Source of the DNA: Thermomucor indicae-seudaticae
Taxonomy: Eukaryota > Mucoromycota > Mucoromycetes > Mucorales > Lichtheimiaceae
Assembly: GCA_000787465.1 (NCBI GenBank)
Contig: JSYX01000318.1
Location: forward strand, 1-38,981
Length of the DNA stretch: 38,981 nt
Reading direction: 5' to 3'
In this document: in pieces, positions 1 to 12,200 of the stretch
Layout of the letters: each line of letters opens with the position of its first letter
How positions within the stretch are numbered: position 1 is the first letter of the stretch
Translations under genes and position numbers: made by a program
The notes under the pieces: model-generated
Told to the model about the DNA's origin: nothing
The model's input: the letters and a program-made list of their open reading frames with translations, nothing else
Databases searched by the model: none

Positions 1-465
1 CCGGAGCCTTTTGTTTCATCTGTTGCACCGTAGGTGTCAGAAATAAGTGAACATATAGTATATGTTTAGACCTAGTTTAATGAAAACCTAGGACACCCCT
101 TAATTTGCCTTCCACATGACTTGGGATTGCCATATATTTCCTGTGAGGGTAGACCACGGGCTTTTCGGCGGGCGTGGGTGGGTTAAGGTATCGTTTTAAG
201 ACTAGCTGCGTCGGGTAGACTTTCGCCTTTGGGCGACTACGGCTTAAGTATCTTGTGGTTGCTTGAGGTAAACTGACAATGACTAACCGTATTCTTACTT
301 TTGCATTGATTCGAATTGGTTTTGTCCCTGAACTAAACTATTGTATTCTATTCTATTTGCGCAGACCTTTTTGTAAAATTGTAGCAACCTAAAGCCTGGA
401 CGAACAACCTTCAAAATGCTGTTCATTTGAATACCGACAAGGGAATTTTTTGTTCCAAAAGAACA
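1..465. other. Intergenic / upstream region of the URI1-like gene
   Basis: No reading frame here resembles a conserved protein. The stretch runs up to the ATG at 466 and probably holds the promoter and 5' leader of the URI1-like gene. The small minus-strand ORF across 295-522 overlaps the first coding exon and looks like chance. I see no clear TATA box. Confidence 0.4.
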
Positions 466-2685
466 ATGGCTTCTAATACGGCAACCACCGACCCTGCTGG
501 GTTGTTGGAGTATCTCGGTCAATGGACAACTCGTATCAATGAAAAGCGTGAAGAGCTTGAAGCAGAAATTGAACGATGGAAAGGTTTTCGGACTGATTAC
601 GACGCGTTGGCCAAGCAGCTCGAGACTCTACCCGACGAAACGACACGACAGGCCATGGCATGTGGACAATGAGAGTTTTCTGGGAATGAGACGAGCAGCT
701 AACCAGTGACGCAAATCGATCAGATCCCTGTTGGGAAATTAGCTTTTATGCCTGGCAAACTCGTACACACAAACGAAATACTGGTCCTGTTGGGCGATCA
801 ATACTTTGCGGAAAGATCTGTCAAACAAGCGCTCGGCATTCTTGACCGAAGAAAGCAAGGTAAAAACTAACTGCTGAAACACGTGTGGGGCATATATTGA
901 ACCTATTGTTTGTATTAGTGGTGGAAGAGAATCTTCGTTTGGTCGAGGCCCAACTCAACGCTTTGAACGCCAAGTCGGATGCCAGTGCAAGTGCATTTCC
1001 TACCTCTGACTTGGGGGTAAAGTCTCGTTTAGCATTAGATGCGGAGTATCTTTCGCTCATGTTTGTTGGAACTGCTAGGTCGATGAGGAAGGGCGGCCGA
1101 TTGTTGAGATACGTGAAGAACTCCCACCATCAGCCGATGTCAAAGGGAAGAGAAAAGCACATGCACCTGTCCGAGACACTGTAATGGAAAGGCCTCCGGT
1201 AGCGGTTGAGACCGGATCCAGCAGTGATAACGATAAAACAGCTATCAGTACATCTACTGATGCTTCAGTTGACAAGGAACGGTCTGAAGAATATAAGAAG
1301 CTGATGGATTATTTACAAAAGATGGAAGAGGAAGAGGAAGAGGAAGAACTCGGTGCGCAGGAAATGAAGCAAAGAATACCAGTTTGGAAGCAGGCCGACC
1401 GTGAGCATAAGGACCAAGACGATGAAACAGAGGCCATGCTGGACGAAGGTTACGACATGGAGGTATCAGAGAGCATCTTTGACCACTTTGACGACGATGA
1501 GCAATACGCGACCGAAGGGATCGTAGAGCAGGAAGACAGTACATCACATGATTTGGGACCGGAAGAAGAAGAGGAAGAAAGCATACATGGCAATGCAAAA
1601 GATAATAGAAAGCCAGAGAATGTGCCTGTGAAGGAAACCGTCAGCGAAGTAATGTCAACACCGACGATTGAGACCTCTGATAAGAAGCCTGACAAAGGCA
1701 GAAAACGCATATCGAGGTTTAAAGCATCACGACAAAAAGAACGTGAAGAAGCTGCAGCTGCGGTGAAGTCCAGTGTAAAAGAGGCAGCTGCAAACCAGGA
1801 CGAGGTTCAGGATAAGTCAGCGACTACAACGAAGAGTGCAGGCACTCCAAAAAAGGTCTCTTGGGGAGACGTTGCGACCGTGAAGGAACACAATAGTGCG
1901 GACGCTCCGTCGTCTTTGTCTGATGCATTTTATACGGCACCCATCAAGCCAGAGCATAAGCCTACTGATACCGCGCAACGCACAATAAAATCGCCTGCTG
2001 ATATATTCAGTATAGTTCGAGAGCAACAGCAATATCCGGCATTTGATGACTATCCATCCTTGGATGATATTGATGAACAGGATGGGTCCAGAGCCTGTGA
2101 GCCCGTGGATCTGAATGAATTGGCCAAGTCTGCACGCAAAATCCCGCAGACGATATGGCGCCAGACAAACGAGTCAATTCGTCCGATTATTGAACAAGTG
2201 GGTAAACCGTCAGCTGAGGCTGCTTCAGCAGACCAGAAGAGTAGCCCCACTGGCAAGAAAAGTAAATTAGATACAAACATAATGAAAGGCGCTGTTATGG
2301 AACGCGAAACAGAGCCAGTAGACATAGAGAAAGTTGAAGAGGACATGGATCTGCGCGAGGTGGGGCCGTGTACATGTTTCCGAAAGAAAAGTACAAGTAT
2401 TTAATCTGCTGGGGAACTAGGTCGCTGCAAGGTACCACCGAAAGCGCCATGATATGGTAGCTGCCATGGGTGGTCTCACTTTTGAAGGGAAACCCACATA
2501 CGAGGTAAGGTTGTACGTTACTAAGCATGCATCTGATAACTTATCAATGAGACTAGGTTGTGGATGAAGAGCTTCCGCTTCCAACACGGAAGCCTCAAGA
2601 GCCCGAGATAGAGAAACCAAAGAAGATATCGCGCTTCAAAGCGGCTCGTCTTGGTATCGATTTACATGACGTGCGACACAGCTAG
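466..2685 (+). CDS. URI1/Bud27-like unconventional prefoldin
   Basis: Six exons join in one frame: 466-661, 707-859, 919-1016, 1079-2359, 2421-2504 and 2557-2685, giving about 646 aa. The first ~125 residues form a prefoldin-alpha-like coiled coil, with an N helix, a beta segment containing IPVGKLAFMPGKLVHTNEIL, and a C helix. A long acidic, low-complexity middle follows, with Glu runs and the motif PKKVSWGDV near residue 360. The last exons encode AARYHRKRHDMVAAMGGLTF and end in a basic ISRFKAARLG segment; a similar SRFKASR occurs earlier. Family knowledge: URI/Bud27 acts with RPB5 and R2TP/prefoldin-like partners in RNA polymerase assembly and TOR-linked translation control. The family call rests on the prefoldin end and the C-terminal pattern; the middle is not diagnostic. 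The second exon start at 707 was chosen because it alone keeps the frame. The gene converges with the B56 gene, with 139 bp between stop codons. Confidence 0.8.
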
Positions 2686-2824
2686 CTGTCCTTGGCATAT
2701 CAGTCCTATGAAACCTCGTTCGCGGACATAAACTTGTATTCGAAATGTACATTACGCTGATCAGATACGCGCTCAAGACTATTTAATCATTTTCCTCCTA
2801 GAGACAACCGTCCCGGGCTTAGCA

Positions 2825-5146
2825 TTATCCTGAATAAATCCGAGTATTGCACATACCGTCAATGACTGAACCTGCTCTTGATAAGTTGTGAGATGCTTTT
2901 TGTTCGAGATACTGCCATGCAAATTCTCGCTCTGCGTCATCGCGTTCCTTTTTCCTACTTTTTATGTTATGTCTCGGATGAGTTCATCTGTAATAAGTAT
3001 CTTACTCGAGGTGCTGATCGTGCATAAATTTCTCCACACATTGGTCGAATAACTCTGGATTGCTGTCCATGAACATTCTTAAAGCAGTATAGACCAACCC
3101 GTGGATCATTCTACTGAACAATATCAGAAGTTAACCCCGATAACTTGTCCTTTTCTTGTATACCTATTCCAATGGACTCTCGAATGTCTGTATAGAGGAG
3201 GGAACATGATAGGCATGACTGTGTCGATATTCTCGCTGATGTGGTTTACAATGTATTCATTATTCCAGAAAAGCAGAGCCCGCTCTGCGACCTGCCATGG
3301 TTGTCAGGGGTTGACTGTAGTATTTTGATGGCGAACAAAGTTCCATACCTGAAAATGAGGGCTGGCTACGCATTGCGCTAACCGTTGGAAAAGCGGTATT
3401 AAAACCTTTGATAACTCCACGGGATCCGAAAGTTCAAGGACATCTTCTAGTTCATTGAGAAACATAACTTCTTTGGAGCTGTTGACTTTTGGCCAATAGC
3501 GAAGCAGGCCTTGAATGACCTTAATAGTCCCGATTGGTAATTGTCGAGTATTGCAATAACGTGTCTTTTACCTCAACCGCCAATGTAGGGTCTTTTCCTA
3601 GAAACTGTACTACGCAGTAGTCCAGCTGTGCGTGATACGTCGCCAGGGAGGAAGGTTTATGTAATGGTATAAGAACGCGTGATAAGAAAACTTTATGTTC
3701 TTCCTTGAGTGGTAATGCGAAACCGTTGATAATGCTTTTTTGCCGCAAAAAGAATGAGCCAAAAGGGACAAGTCTTTCCATCTATGTTATCTCACCTTCC
3801 TATGATATCCAATAGCTCTGCAATACCATTAAAACGCTCTGTTTCGTAAACGAACTGCAAGAATATGTTGTTGATTGATCTTCTAATGAACGCCCGAAGA
3901 TTAAGGAATTTCCCATATAATCTATGTAGGGTGGTCTTGAGGATGTCACGTTCGCGGGGATCTTCGCTATCAAAAAGCTCCAACAACTGGACACAGCTTG
4001 ATGAGTATTTTCCTAAATATCGAGACATATTTAGTTACTTACCTGGAGAACGAACCTCTGGTCGATATAACGGCGCGCGACCTGAACCTTAAAGTCAGGC
4101 GACTCAATGAACCTCAGAAATAGTTCATATATCATCTGTAAATGAGGCCAAGCTGTCTCATAAGCCGCGTCGTCTTCTTCAAGATCAGTTATTTCGATCG
4201 ATCGATCTATCTGTAGCGGAATAATGCGGAACAGATTGACTGCAAACTAAGGTCAAGGTAACTAACGTTAGGTTTCCTGAAATTACTGGCTAATGCAGTG
4301 CTTACCGTGCGGATAATATCGGGATAAACTGCTTCTGTAATCACTCCATTGGCTATTGAAACGTATTCTACCAATTCCTGCAAAGTAGCCCGCTTCACCT
4401 CCTTATTCGCAAGATCCGATGCTGGATCATTAAAATCAAATACGACTTGGCATTGTCTAAGCTTTTTGACAAGTAGCTCATGCCGCTGGGATGGCGGTAC
4501 CTCTGGGAAATGAAATATATTAATGTCTTTTGGGATATCTCGCAAGAAGCAGAATGATGTCCGAGAATACCTGTGAAATTCGGATATTTCTCTAGTTCAG
4601 TCTTTTGGTACGGCTCAAAACGGGAGGATCTCTGACGCCGAGGAGCTCTGCCTACAGGGATGATATCCTTTGGAGTGGAGTCTTTAAGTCGGTCAATGAC
4701 TAGCGGCGCGTCTGTTATGTACGCTGGCGGATCAACGACGTTTCCATGCTGCTAATTTAGAAGCGTCAGTTGGGTGTGTCAAGACAAACAATGCAAGTTA
4801 CATGCTTACACCGATATTCCTTGTCTTGATATTGTCTTGTTGGTGGCAGTCCTTATTGCTTGCACACAAGATCATAGGCGAGGACATTCCTTGCTGCTGC
4901 TGTTGTTGTTGTTGCTGTTGGCGCTTCCGTTGAGAGCTGCTAGTAGTAGATCGTGCAGTAGACGAAGAGGAATGCGATCGACCAAGAGTTCGTGCTCGAT
5001 GCGGGTTGTCGTGTGCTTTTGAACCATTTGGTTGAGACGAGGATCTGCTTCTGGATAGCTGGTATGCATAACTTAGACGGAATCCCCGCTGCGAGTTCAA
5101 CTGATCATCAGCATGAACTTACGACACCCTTGAGTCCCTTCATCAT
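2825..5146 (-). CDS. PP2A regulatory subunit B, B56 (B') family
   Basis: Eleven exons (5146-5123, 5058-4810, 4751-4571, 4502-4306, 4246-4043, 3986-3796, 3734-3572, 3519-3349, 3291-3164, 3110-3006, 2954-2825) give about 580 aa. The protein starts with a tandem Met codon and MKGLKGV, like fission yeast Par1. A Ser/Arg-rich tail with about ten Gln (4890-4921) follows, then the B56 HEAT-like domain to near the C terminus. Diagnostic blocks are [61 protein letters not shown] and [18 protein letters not shown]56 subunits direct the PP2A catalytic core to substrates carrying LxxIxE-type motifs in cell-cycle, stress and cytokinesis control. Introns are 51-68 nt. The C terminus is uncertain: a possible last intron starting GTATGT near 2836 would move the stop to about 2787. 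Confidence 0.95.
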
Positions 5147-5359
5147 TATGCCCCAAAAGCTCTGGGCTGTTCAAGCGATCGTCAGCGATTATAGGCGAAC
5201 GAGAGCCGGAAACAGTTAAGTTGGAAAGACTGGAACCGAAAATCCTTATGGAACAGAACAAGGAGGTCTTTTCAGTCACAGTACTAAGTACAGAAACAGA
5301 AACCCTGATCAGAGATAACGCAGGTATCCTTACTATGGGCAGCTGGATTTCTGTGCACG

Positions 5360-5662
5360 CTAATAGGTAGGCTGTATTTCTACCAGTGATTTACCGACGG
5401 GATTGGATCCTTCGTCCTCGCCAGCTTGGGTGATGTTATATCCAAGTGCGCCGTTTTTTCGTTCATTCGTTCTATTTTGCCCAAGTGAACCCGACCTTCT
5501 GTCAACGAGGAAGCCTGCCAAGTCCGTTTGCAAAGCTTTGGGCGATTCGTTGTTGTTAGCATACTCCCGATCAGTTCCTAGATGGATTTCTCGGAAGGCC
5601 AGGTTTTTGGCCTGGTATTCTTCGATGCCAACCCTTGCTTTCACCCTTTCACCAGTGTCCAT
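5360..5662 (-). other. Orphan ORF upstream of the B56 gene, possible exon
   Basis: An ATG-started frame of 100 codons lies about 200 bp upstream of the B56 start on the same strand. Its product is hydrophilic, starts MDTGERVKARVGIEEYQAKN, and has a balanced composition unlike random sequence. I do not recognise it. A 44-nt GT-AG intron (donor at GGTAAATC, acceptor at GTGCACAG) would join it in frame to a further open stretch running to about 5097, which overlaps the first B56 exon. It could be a small gene, an upstream exon or upstream ORF in the B56 leader, or chance. Confidence 0.25.
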
Positions 5663-6391
5663 CTCCTAGTTACCACCTTCGATTATGTGGCGGAACATGT
5701 ACTGCTGTCCAAAGGCAACCAATAGGTCTCGCGATGGCATTTGGCGATTTGTATGATAATGTCACTGCGATGAATTCACCAAAAAAAGAAGAAATGTGCC
5801 AGCAGTACCAAAAAAGTCTAGTCGATTAGTTTGTTATGCGCAATACGCAGAATAAAGTTTGAGCGCGGCGGAGAAATTTCTGATCTGTTATATAGATGAT
5901 ATTCAGCGACCTGTTGTTATGGTAATAAAAGTCTCTGATTGAAAGAAATAGGCTGTATCACGAGCGCTTGAGCGGATGATATTAGCTTGAGCACGGGGCT
6001 TTGAAGTACGCGACTATACAGTGCGCGCAGCAATCTAAGCGATGCGTGCTATTAAGGGTGGCATGGTTCATGGCTCTCCAGCCACCAGTAGAACCTTTTT
6101 CCTGGCTGCGCCATTACACGAATCAAATGTGTGCAACCTGGCACCTTCGTCTGCCACCCGGCGAAATGGCAAATTTCCGGTGAATGATCAAAGAAGCCAA
6201 CAGTATAGCTATCAAGTGTGGTTATCATCAAATGTGCCATGTGAGATGCTGCGGCAATATGTTGGCCTCCGCATATGTAATATGCTGCGGATGCATGTGT
6301 AACTGAGCGGAACCCGTTTCCCGGCAACTATATATGCGGCTTGGTTTTACGCATTTTGTTTTCTTACTTTGCTCTACTTTGACCGTTCTAG
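5663..6391. other. Intergenic region before the BCS1-like gene
   Basis: No conserved coding sequence is visible. Overlapping ORFs of 60-90 codons occur in both strands between 6001 and 6422, but they share no recognisable domain and overlap one another. The right end serves as promoter of the BCS1-like gene. Confidence 0.4.
6329..6335 (+). promoter_or_regulatory. TATA-like box of the BCS1-like gene
   Basis: TATATAT lies about 60 bp upstream of the ATG at 6392. Position and sequence fit a TATA element, but there is no independent evidence for the transcription start. Confidence 0.4.
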
Positions 6392-8478
6392 ATGGACCAG
6401 TTCTTTCAAGGAATATATCCAATCATCAGCGAGATCTATTTTCTATTTACCGGTGGTGGTCAATGGAATCGGCTTGAAGGAGTCAATAGCCGTATTGCTG
6501 ACACGGTTAAGGTGAATCCGTTCCTGCTTCTCTTCTTGGTATCTCTGACTCGTAAGTACGAGCAACTCTGTGATGTCCGCTCTTAGTTTGACGTTCGGTG
6601 CTTGTAGCTCGCTTGTTTGAAGCTTTCCAAGCTGTACAGCGTTTTGTCGAAGACTATATCACGCAGCGCTTTTATGTATCAATGGAGATCACCAAGAAAG
6701 AACATCAGATCTATTCTCGTATTATGGAGTATGTGACGGAGAAGCAAATGGGGGATATCCACAAGAAACTGCGGCGAGTGCAATGTGTAGCTAAAGTGGA
6801 TCAGGCGAACCCGTTGGCAGCTCAGAACTATGGTGGCAGCGTTGAAAAGCCACCTCACCCGGAGTTATCCATGAGACCTAGTAAGTTTGTGCTTGAACAA
6901 GACGGGTCTTGGCCTTTCAAGTTTCTGATCTATGTTTGTTCCAGAGTCTGGCGAGACAGTCGATATCGTGTACAAGGGCTATAAGATGCAAGTTACCAAC
7001 CGTGAAGCTGATTTCTCCGAGGTGCTGCGTAATTCTTTTACCGGCTATAATAGTGGGCTTTTCAGTGCACGGCAAGATGCAATAGAAATCAGGTTAGTAG
7101 TACATCAATTTTTAGTTGTTCTTTGAGATGATAACCTTGGTATTAGGATGCGCGGATCAGACCTACTTCTGCTCAAGAGCCTTGTTCAAGAGTGGATTGA
7201 TTACATCTATGACCGAGACATAAATAAGGTGAGTGTAGCTGTGAATCATAGAAGCAGGACGAGTTGGCTCACTGGTTCCTAGTTAACTATTTATCAATGC
7301 GTGCGGAGCCATGGTCATTATGATTGGGAGCCTGTCGCAGTCAGGGAATTGCGGAAGTTTGAATCGGTTGTGCTGCGAAAGGGCCTCAAAGAAGAGATCT
7401 TGGATGGTAAGGAAACACCCCAGTCTTTTAACCGACAACCAAGGCTAATAAGCCGTTTTCGTCGCCTACAGATATTCAAAAGTTCCGTGCCGAAAAGAGG
7501 AAATATCAGCTACGAGGAATTCCTTACCGTAGAGCAATCATCCTGCATGGACCTCCTGGAACGGGCAAGACCTCTTTTATCCAATCGCTTGCCGAAAAGC
7601 TTAAAATGAACCTGGCCTACATCAGCTTAGCCGCCAGAATGGACGACGAAGAGTTCTTGAAGATGTTGAGCAAGGTCCCTGATGATACCTTTATCGTTAT
7701 CGAGGATTTCGATCGGTCCAAAGTGATTAAAAATGCCAATGCCGATAATTCCAATGGGCCTGGATTGACAGAAGGTAAACCCATCCGCAAAGCGTCACCT
7801 GAAGAGGAAAGAGCACTCTTACTAAGTCTTTTCTTTTTACTCCAGCTGGCCTTCTGAACGCCTTGGACGGTGTCAATACTCCCGATGGAACTTGTGAGTT
7901 ATATAACCGCAGTGCACCCAAGTTAAAACCCTTTCATTCATCTGCTGTTGTTAGTGATCTTTATGACCTGCAATGATCTCAGCAAGGTTGATCAAGCTGT
8001 TCGACGTCCGGGACGTATAGACCAGATATACCATATATCCTACGCAGACGAATACCAAATGGAAGAAATGTTTTGGCGTTTCTTCGGCACCGAGAGTACA
8101 ATTACGGATCCCGAAGAGAGGTACAAGTATCCTGAGCTCTGCAAGGTTGCAAAGGCTTTTACAAGGCATATATCCAGCAGCGCCACAAACGTAACCACGG
8201 CTCTTCTTCAGAAGCTACTGATGGAATTTGAGAAGGAGGAGTTGGTACTCCAGCGCACTGCTAGGGAGAAGGAACTCTGCAATGGCGGTTTGAACAAGGC
8301 GCCCAGCAGTAAAGCCAAGGTGGACGAAAGCATAGACATCAAGAAGCTCATGGACGGCAACTACATTAGACAACTACTCGAAAAGGTCACGAAGATCGCT
8401 GATACAGTTGAGTCTCTCGCAGTTCAGGAGAACGGTGATCATGAGAACAAGAACGTTAAAGTAAACGGCTCTATTTAA
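6392..8478 (+). CDS. BCS1-like mitochondrial AAA ATPase
   Basis: Eight exons (6392-6551, 6608-6880, 6945-7092, 7147-7228, 7283-7406, 7472-7774, 7846-7893, 7955-8478) give 553 aa. A single hydrophobic segment, VNPFLLLFLVSL, near residues 44-55 fits the N-terminal anchor of BCS1 proteins. The BCS1-specific region follows, then the AAA module: Walker A GPPGTGKTS at residues 289-297, Walker B FIVIED near 336-341, sensor FMTCND, and RRPGRID with the likely arginine finger region. BCS1 translocates the folded Rieske protein across the inner mitochondrial membrane during complex III assembly. Fungi also carry BCS1-like paralogues of other function, and this sequence alone does not show which this is. 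The C-terminal ~80 residues are Lys/Glu-rich. Introns are 54-71 nt, all GT-AG. Confidence 0.9.
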
Positions 8479-9249
8479 AGTATACCCACAGCATCTTCTA
8501 ATATATAGCATGATAAAGTATTTCATGGGCTCTTCATCTTACATATATTGTCTGTCATTCATTTTACTTACGCCTGCGCTGATTTGACTTTTCGAAACTT
8601 TTCAAAATCTGGTTCAAGCCTTGTGGAAAGCCCGCCTACTTTAGAGAGATTCAGCCTGTTATTCCATGTTGTAAGACCCTTGGCGAGGAAACAAACAGGT
8701 TAAGGTACAGCTGACGGCTTGAACATGAAAGCTTTGTGCCTATGTTTCCCAGAGCCTGATTCTGTACAACTCCGTCATTATACAACGTGCCGCGGAGTGC
8801 CTGATTATAAGCTTAATTGAGCACTCGCACACAGCCAGATAGCGGGAACACTGCTTGAGAAATTCTGTAATGAGGCCAGGAGAAAATGAATGAATTTGGA
8901 AGTATTGCACCGTTCAGGATGATCAGGTTGAATCAATCCGACAGGAAATAACCAAGTGTGTACCTGCATGACAGTTCGCGACATTTTTTGATTGCACAAA
9001 GAGTTGCAGGTTCCAAAAATCAAATTTGCCCAGTTCCAAAATGCCACGCTTCCTTTTTGAGGCTGCTGGGGGGCTCCCCTCGAGTCTACACCTTCTCTCT
9101 CTCCCTTTCAACTATTTCCGCCGCGCACCAAGGTTCATCATTCCAATCAATTTACTGTACACTCGAAAGCTTTGGAAATTCGAGTGGTGCAGCACTTTAT
9201 TCCTCTCATTTATCGTTCGAACCTTGTCCTTTTTGACAGCCTTGATTTT
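8479..9249. other. Intergenic region between BCS1-like and Rap-GAP genes
   Basis: No conserved gene is visible. Two or three short ORFs on both strands (8805-9322) are mutually overlapping and unlike known families. A CT-rich stretch near 9088-9118 may belong to the promoter or leader of the next gene. Confidence 0.4.
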
Positions 9250-12200
9250 ATGTGCTCAAGTCGAAGCAATCCCACCACGCAGCAAAAGAATGTTTCGAGG
9301 TCCAATTCTGAGTCAACGTTGAACAACCTTGCCAAGGACAATATGAAAGATTCAACAGGACGCCTTTCAACAGACAGTACGTCACAAGTGAAACGTTTAG
9401 AGACCGGAAATGCCGATTGCGCCTCACAGCATCCGAGGCTTGATGAGCATACATCATCGGCTGGCGCGGCAAACGCCAGTTCCTCGAGGCAGACGTCACC
9501 GCGATTAAAAGGAGCCAGCTTTCACCAGATAAGTTCGAGGTTGCCATCCCTTGATGCAGAGCCTTACGACCATGTGGAGAAGCTTGGTTCGCCACGGCGT
9601 TCCGTAATGAAACGGCCTTCAGCCGATTCGATTCGTTCAAACGTCTCCTCGACAAGTTCTGTCTTTAGTACAGCGAGTAAAATATCCCGAATCCCACACG
9701 TCATGAAATCATCCTTGGTATCGATGAAGGGCTTTGTTTCAAAGTCGAGTCGATCCAGATTTTCTTCGAAAGCACAAAACCGCCTTACAACGATGCATAC
9801 CCACGCTGAGCAACAAAGCACTCACGCAAACTTTGCAAAGACAGTCCATTATTCCAACCCTGGCATGTCTCCGTTCGTTGGACATGAATCATTTTCATCA
9901 CGGTTACGGCGACGTACACCCAGTGCTATGGGTCTAGCGGGAATTTTCTCGTCGTCATCCCGCAGAGAAACGGTGCACGACGCAAGGACTGCTGGTATCA
10001 GTCCCAGTGCATCGACCAGTTACTCTGTATTGGAGATGAAAGATGGTCAATCGAATAACAACAATAAAAGCGCCCACCGTTCTCAAGCAAACGTTGCAGA
10101 CGGCCGACGAAACAGCGTCGTCAACGCTGCTACCCGACTCTGGCGACGGGACGATACAAAACACCAGAAAGTGTCTCGTGTGACAAGGATCAATGAAAAC
10201 GACGAGCAGAAGCATTCTTTAGAGCTGAATAACGACATTGGTTCAACAATGCAATCGGAATCTGGCGACACCAAAGCGGTTGGAAAGTTGCTTTTCGGAG
10301 TAGACATTGGAAACATGGAGTTCTTTGATCAGGAGTATGCTAAATCTGCTACTTCAAGTACAATATCAACGGTAATGATGGATGGTGCGGAGCAGGATTG
10401 CGCACTGTCATCATCTGATGCCAAAAGCGACCACATCACTCTTAAATCGACCACTCATGAGACAGTGTGGGGCCGTCAAAGAGCCAAGTCTTGCCAGGTG
10501 AGGTACAACGTTGAAGGTTAATGGTGCCTTATGCTGATTGTGGGTTACAGGAAACCAAAGTGGTTTCTCTAAAGAAGCTAGCCAAAATTCCATGCCACTC
10601 ATCTTCACCTTTATCGTCTCATATTCCCCCGACTTCCCCTGCCTTGCTCCCATCCACCGGCTTTAGTAAAAAGATTAACGATCACGAAACTACCTCCGGG
10701 ATCAACGTATTTCAGACGACCAAGAAGGAGGTACCACAGCAAAATCAGCGAAAATTGACCAGAATGAAGCCAAGCGCGCCTTTCAATACCCTTCTCGTTA
10801 CCGCGACACTAACAGCGTTGCACAGTAAATTAATTAGCGATTGTGACCAAACTCTTGCATCTACCCTTCTGGTGCCATCCATGTCAACTGACGCTGCTTC
10901 GTTTCCAGCCGATCGTCTTCACAATATCGTGCATGATCTGAAAAAGATGTCGGATATGATTGAATGGGAAGATGGCGATGGTCCCATGTCTAGAAAGTCT
11001 GTGGCAGAATTTTTCGAATTGGTGGACCGGAAAATTGCCGACGGTCAAACCTTGATCAACACCGAGACAGGAGGCGGAAAACCGAAAGCAAAGAAAGACT
11101 CGAGCAATGACGGAAATCAAGCTGTCGCTTGTGCAGTTAAAGAAATTGTAATTACTCCAGTATGCTTACTGACATTCAACGGAAAAAGATATCTTACAGA
11201 TTTTACTAGATACTGACTCTGAAACAAATGATCAATCAATGTGTTTGTCAGTATCACAAGGTCCACGAAAAAGCCATGGTCATCCCCTGTAAAGGATACA
11301 AAATTGAAGGACGGAACAGGTATGGTACCAGTGAAGAAGATTATCCCGAGGCATCCTCTGTGGTGTATCAGGACTATAATCGAGCCACTGTCGAACATAT
11401 GGATCATGACGCTTCCTGGTACCGTAACCATTTCTTGGGTAAAGACTATGTTACATTTGTCGGCTATACTGCAGACAATGATCCGCTTTTGATCTCGGCC
11501 GTGTACGAAGAGTATCATGGTCAGAAGCAGTATCGATTAATAGTGCGGACCAAGCAAGTAAGTGTGCACAGGTTGCTGTGCCGGCGTGTTACAATTTCAC
11601 TTAAACATCGAGTGTCAGGGACCTGCAGTTCGGAAGACTGTACCCGACTCTTTTCTGTTGAATGCACCTTCTGCCAATGTCACACAAAGCGAAGCGATCC
11701 CGGACACCACGTGGAAAGCCGTGATCGAGTCTTCAGCAGGCCTACCATTCAGTCGCTTGAAGAAAATTGGAAGAGATACAATGGAATCCTCTGGTCTGGA
11801 AGATGAACTATTGCGCCTGGATGAGTTTGGGGCAAGTACAGCATTACACACAAGCTGCAAGACTCTTAAATGCTAACCTTCGTTTCTCAAAATGGAATAG
11901 CTGCATAGCCGGTATAAATTCGGTGTCATGTATGTCAAGGAAGGCCAAATTAAGGAGGAGGAGTGGTTATCAAACGAGCATGATTCTGAAAAGCTCGATC
12001 GATTTCTGGGGATTATTGGACGACGTGTCATGCTGCAAGGATACACAGGCTGGGCGGCTGGCCTGGACACACGAAGTAAGTGGTTACATACGCTTATGAC
12101 AGTGGAAAGTACACTAATGACATGTATCAGCTGGTGATTCCGGAGAGTGGACGTATGTCGACGAATGGAATGAACACAGTCTAGCGTATCATGTCTCGAC

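Noticed and set aside
4890..4921. Trinucleotide tract as a repeat element
   Set aside because: It is a mixed CAG/CAA run encoding polyglutamine inside the B56 N-terminal exon.
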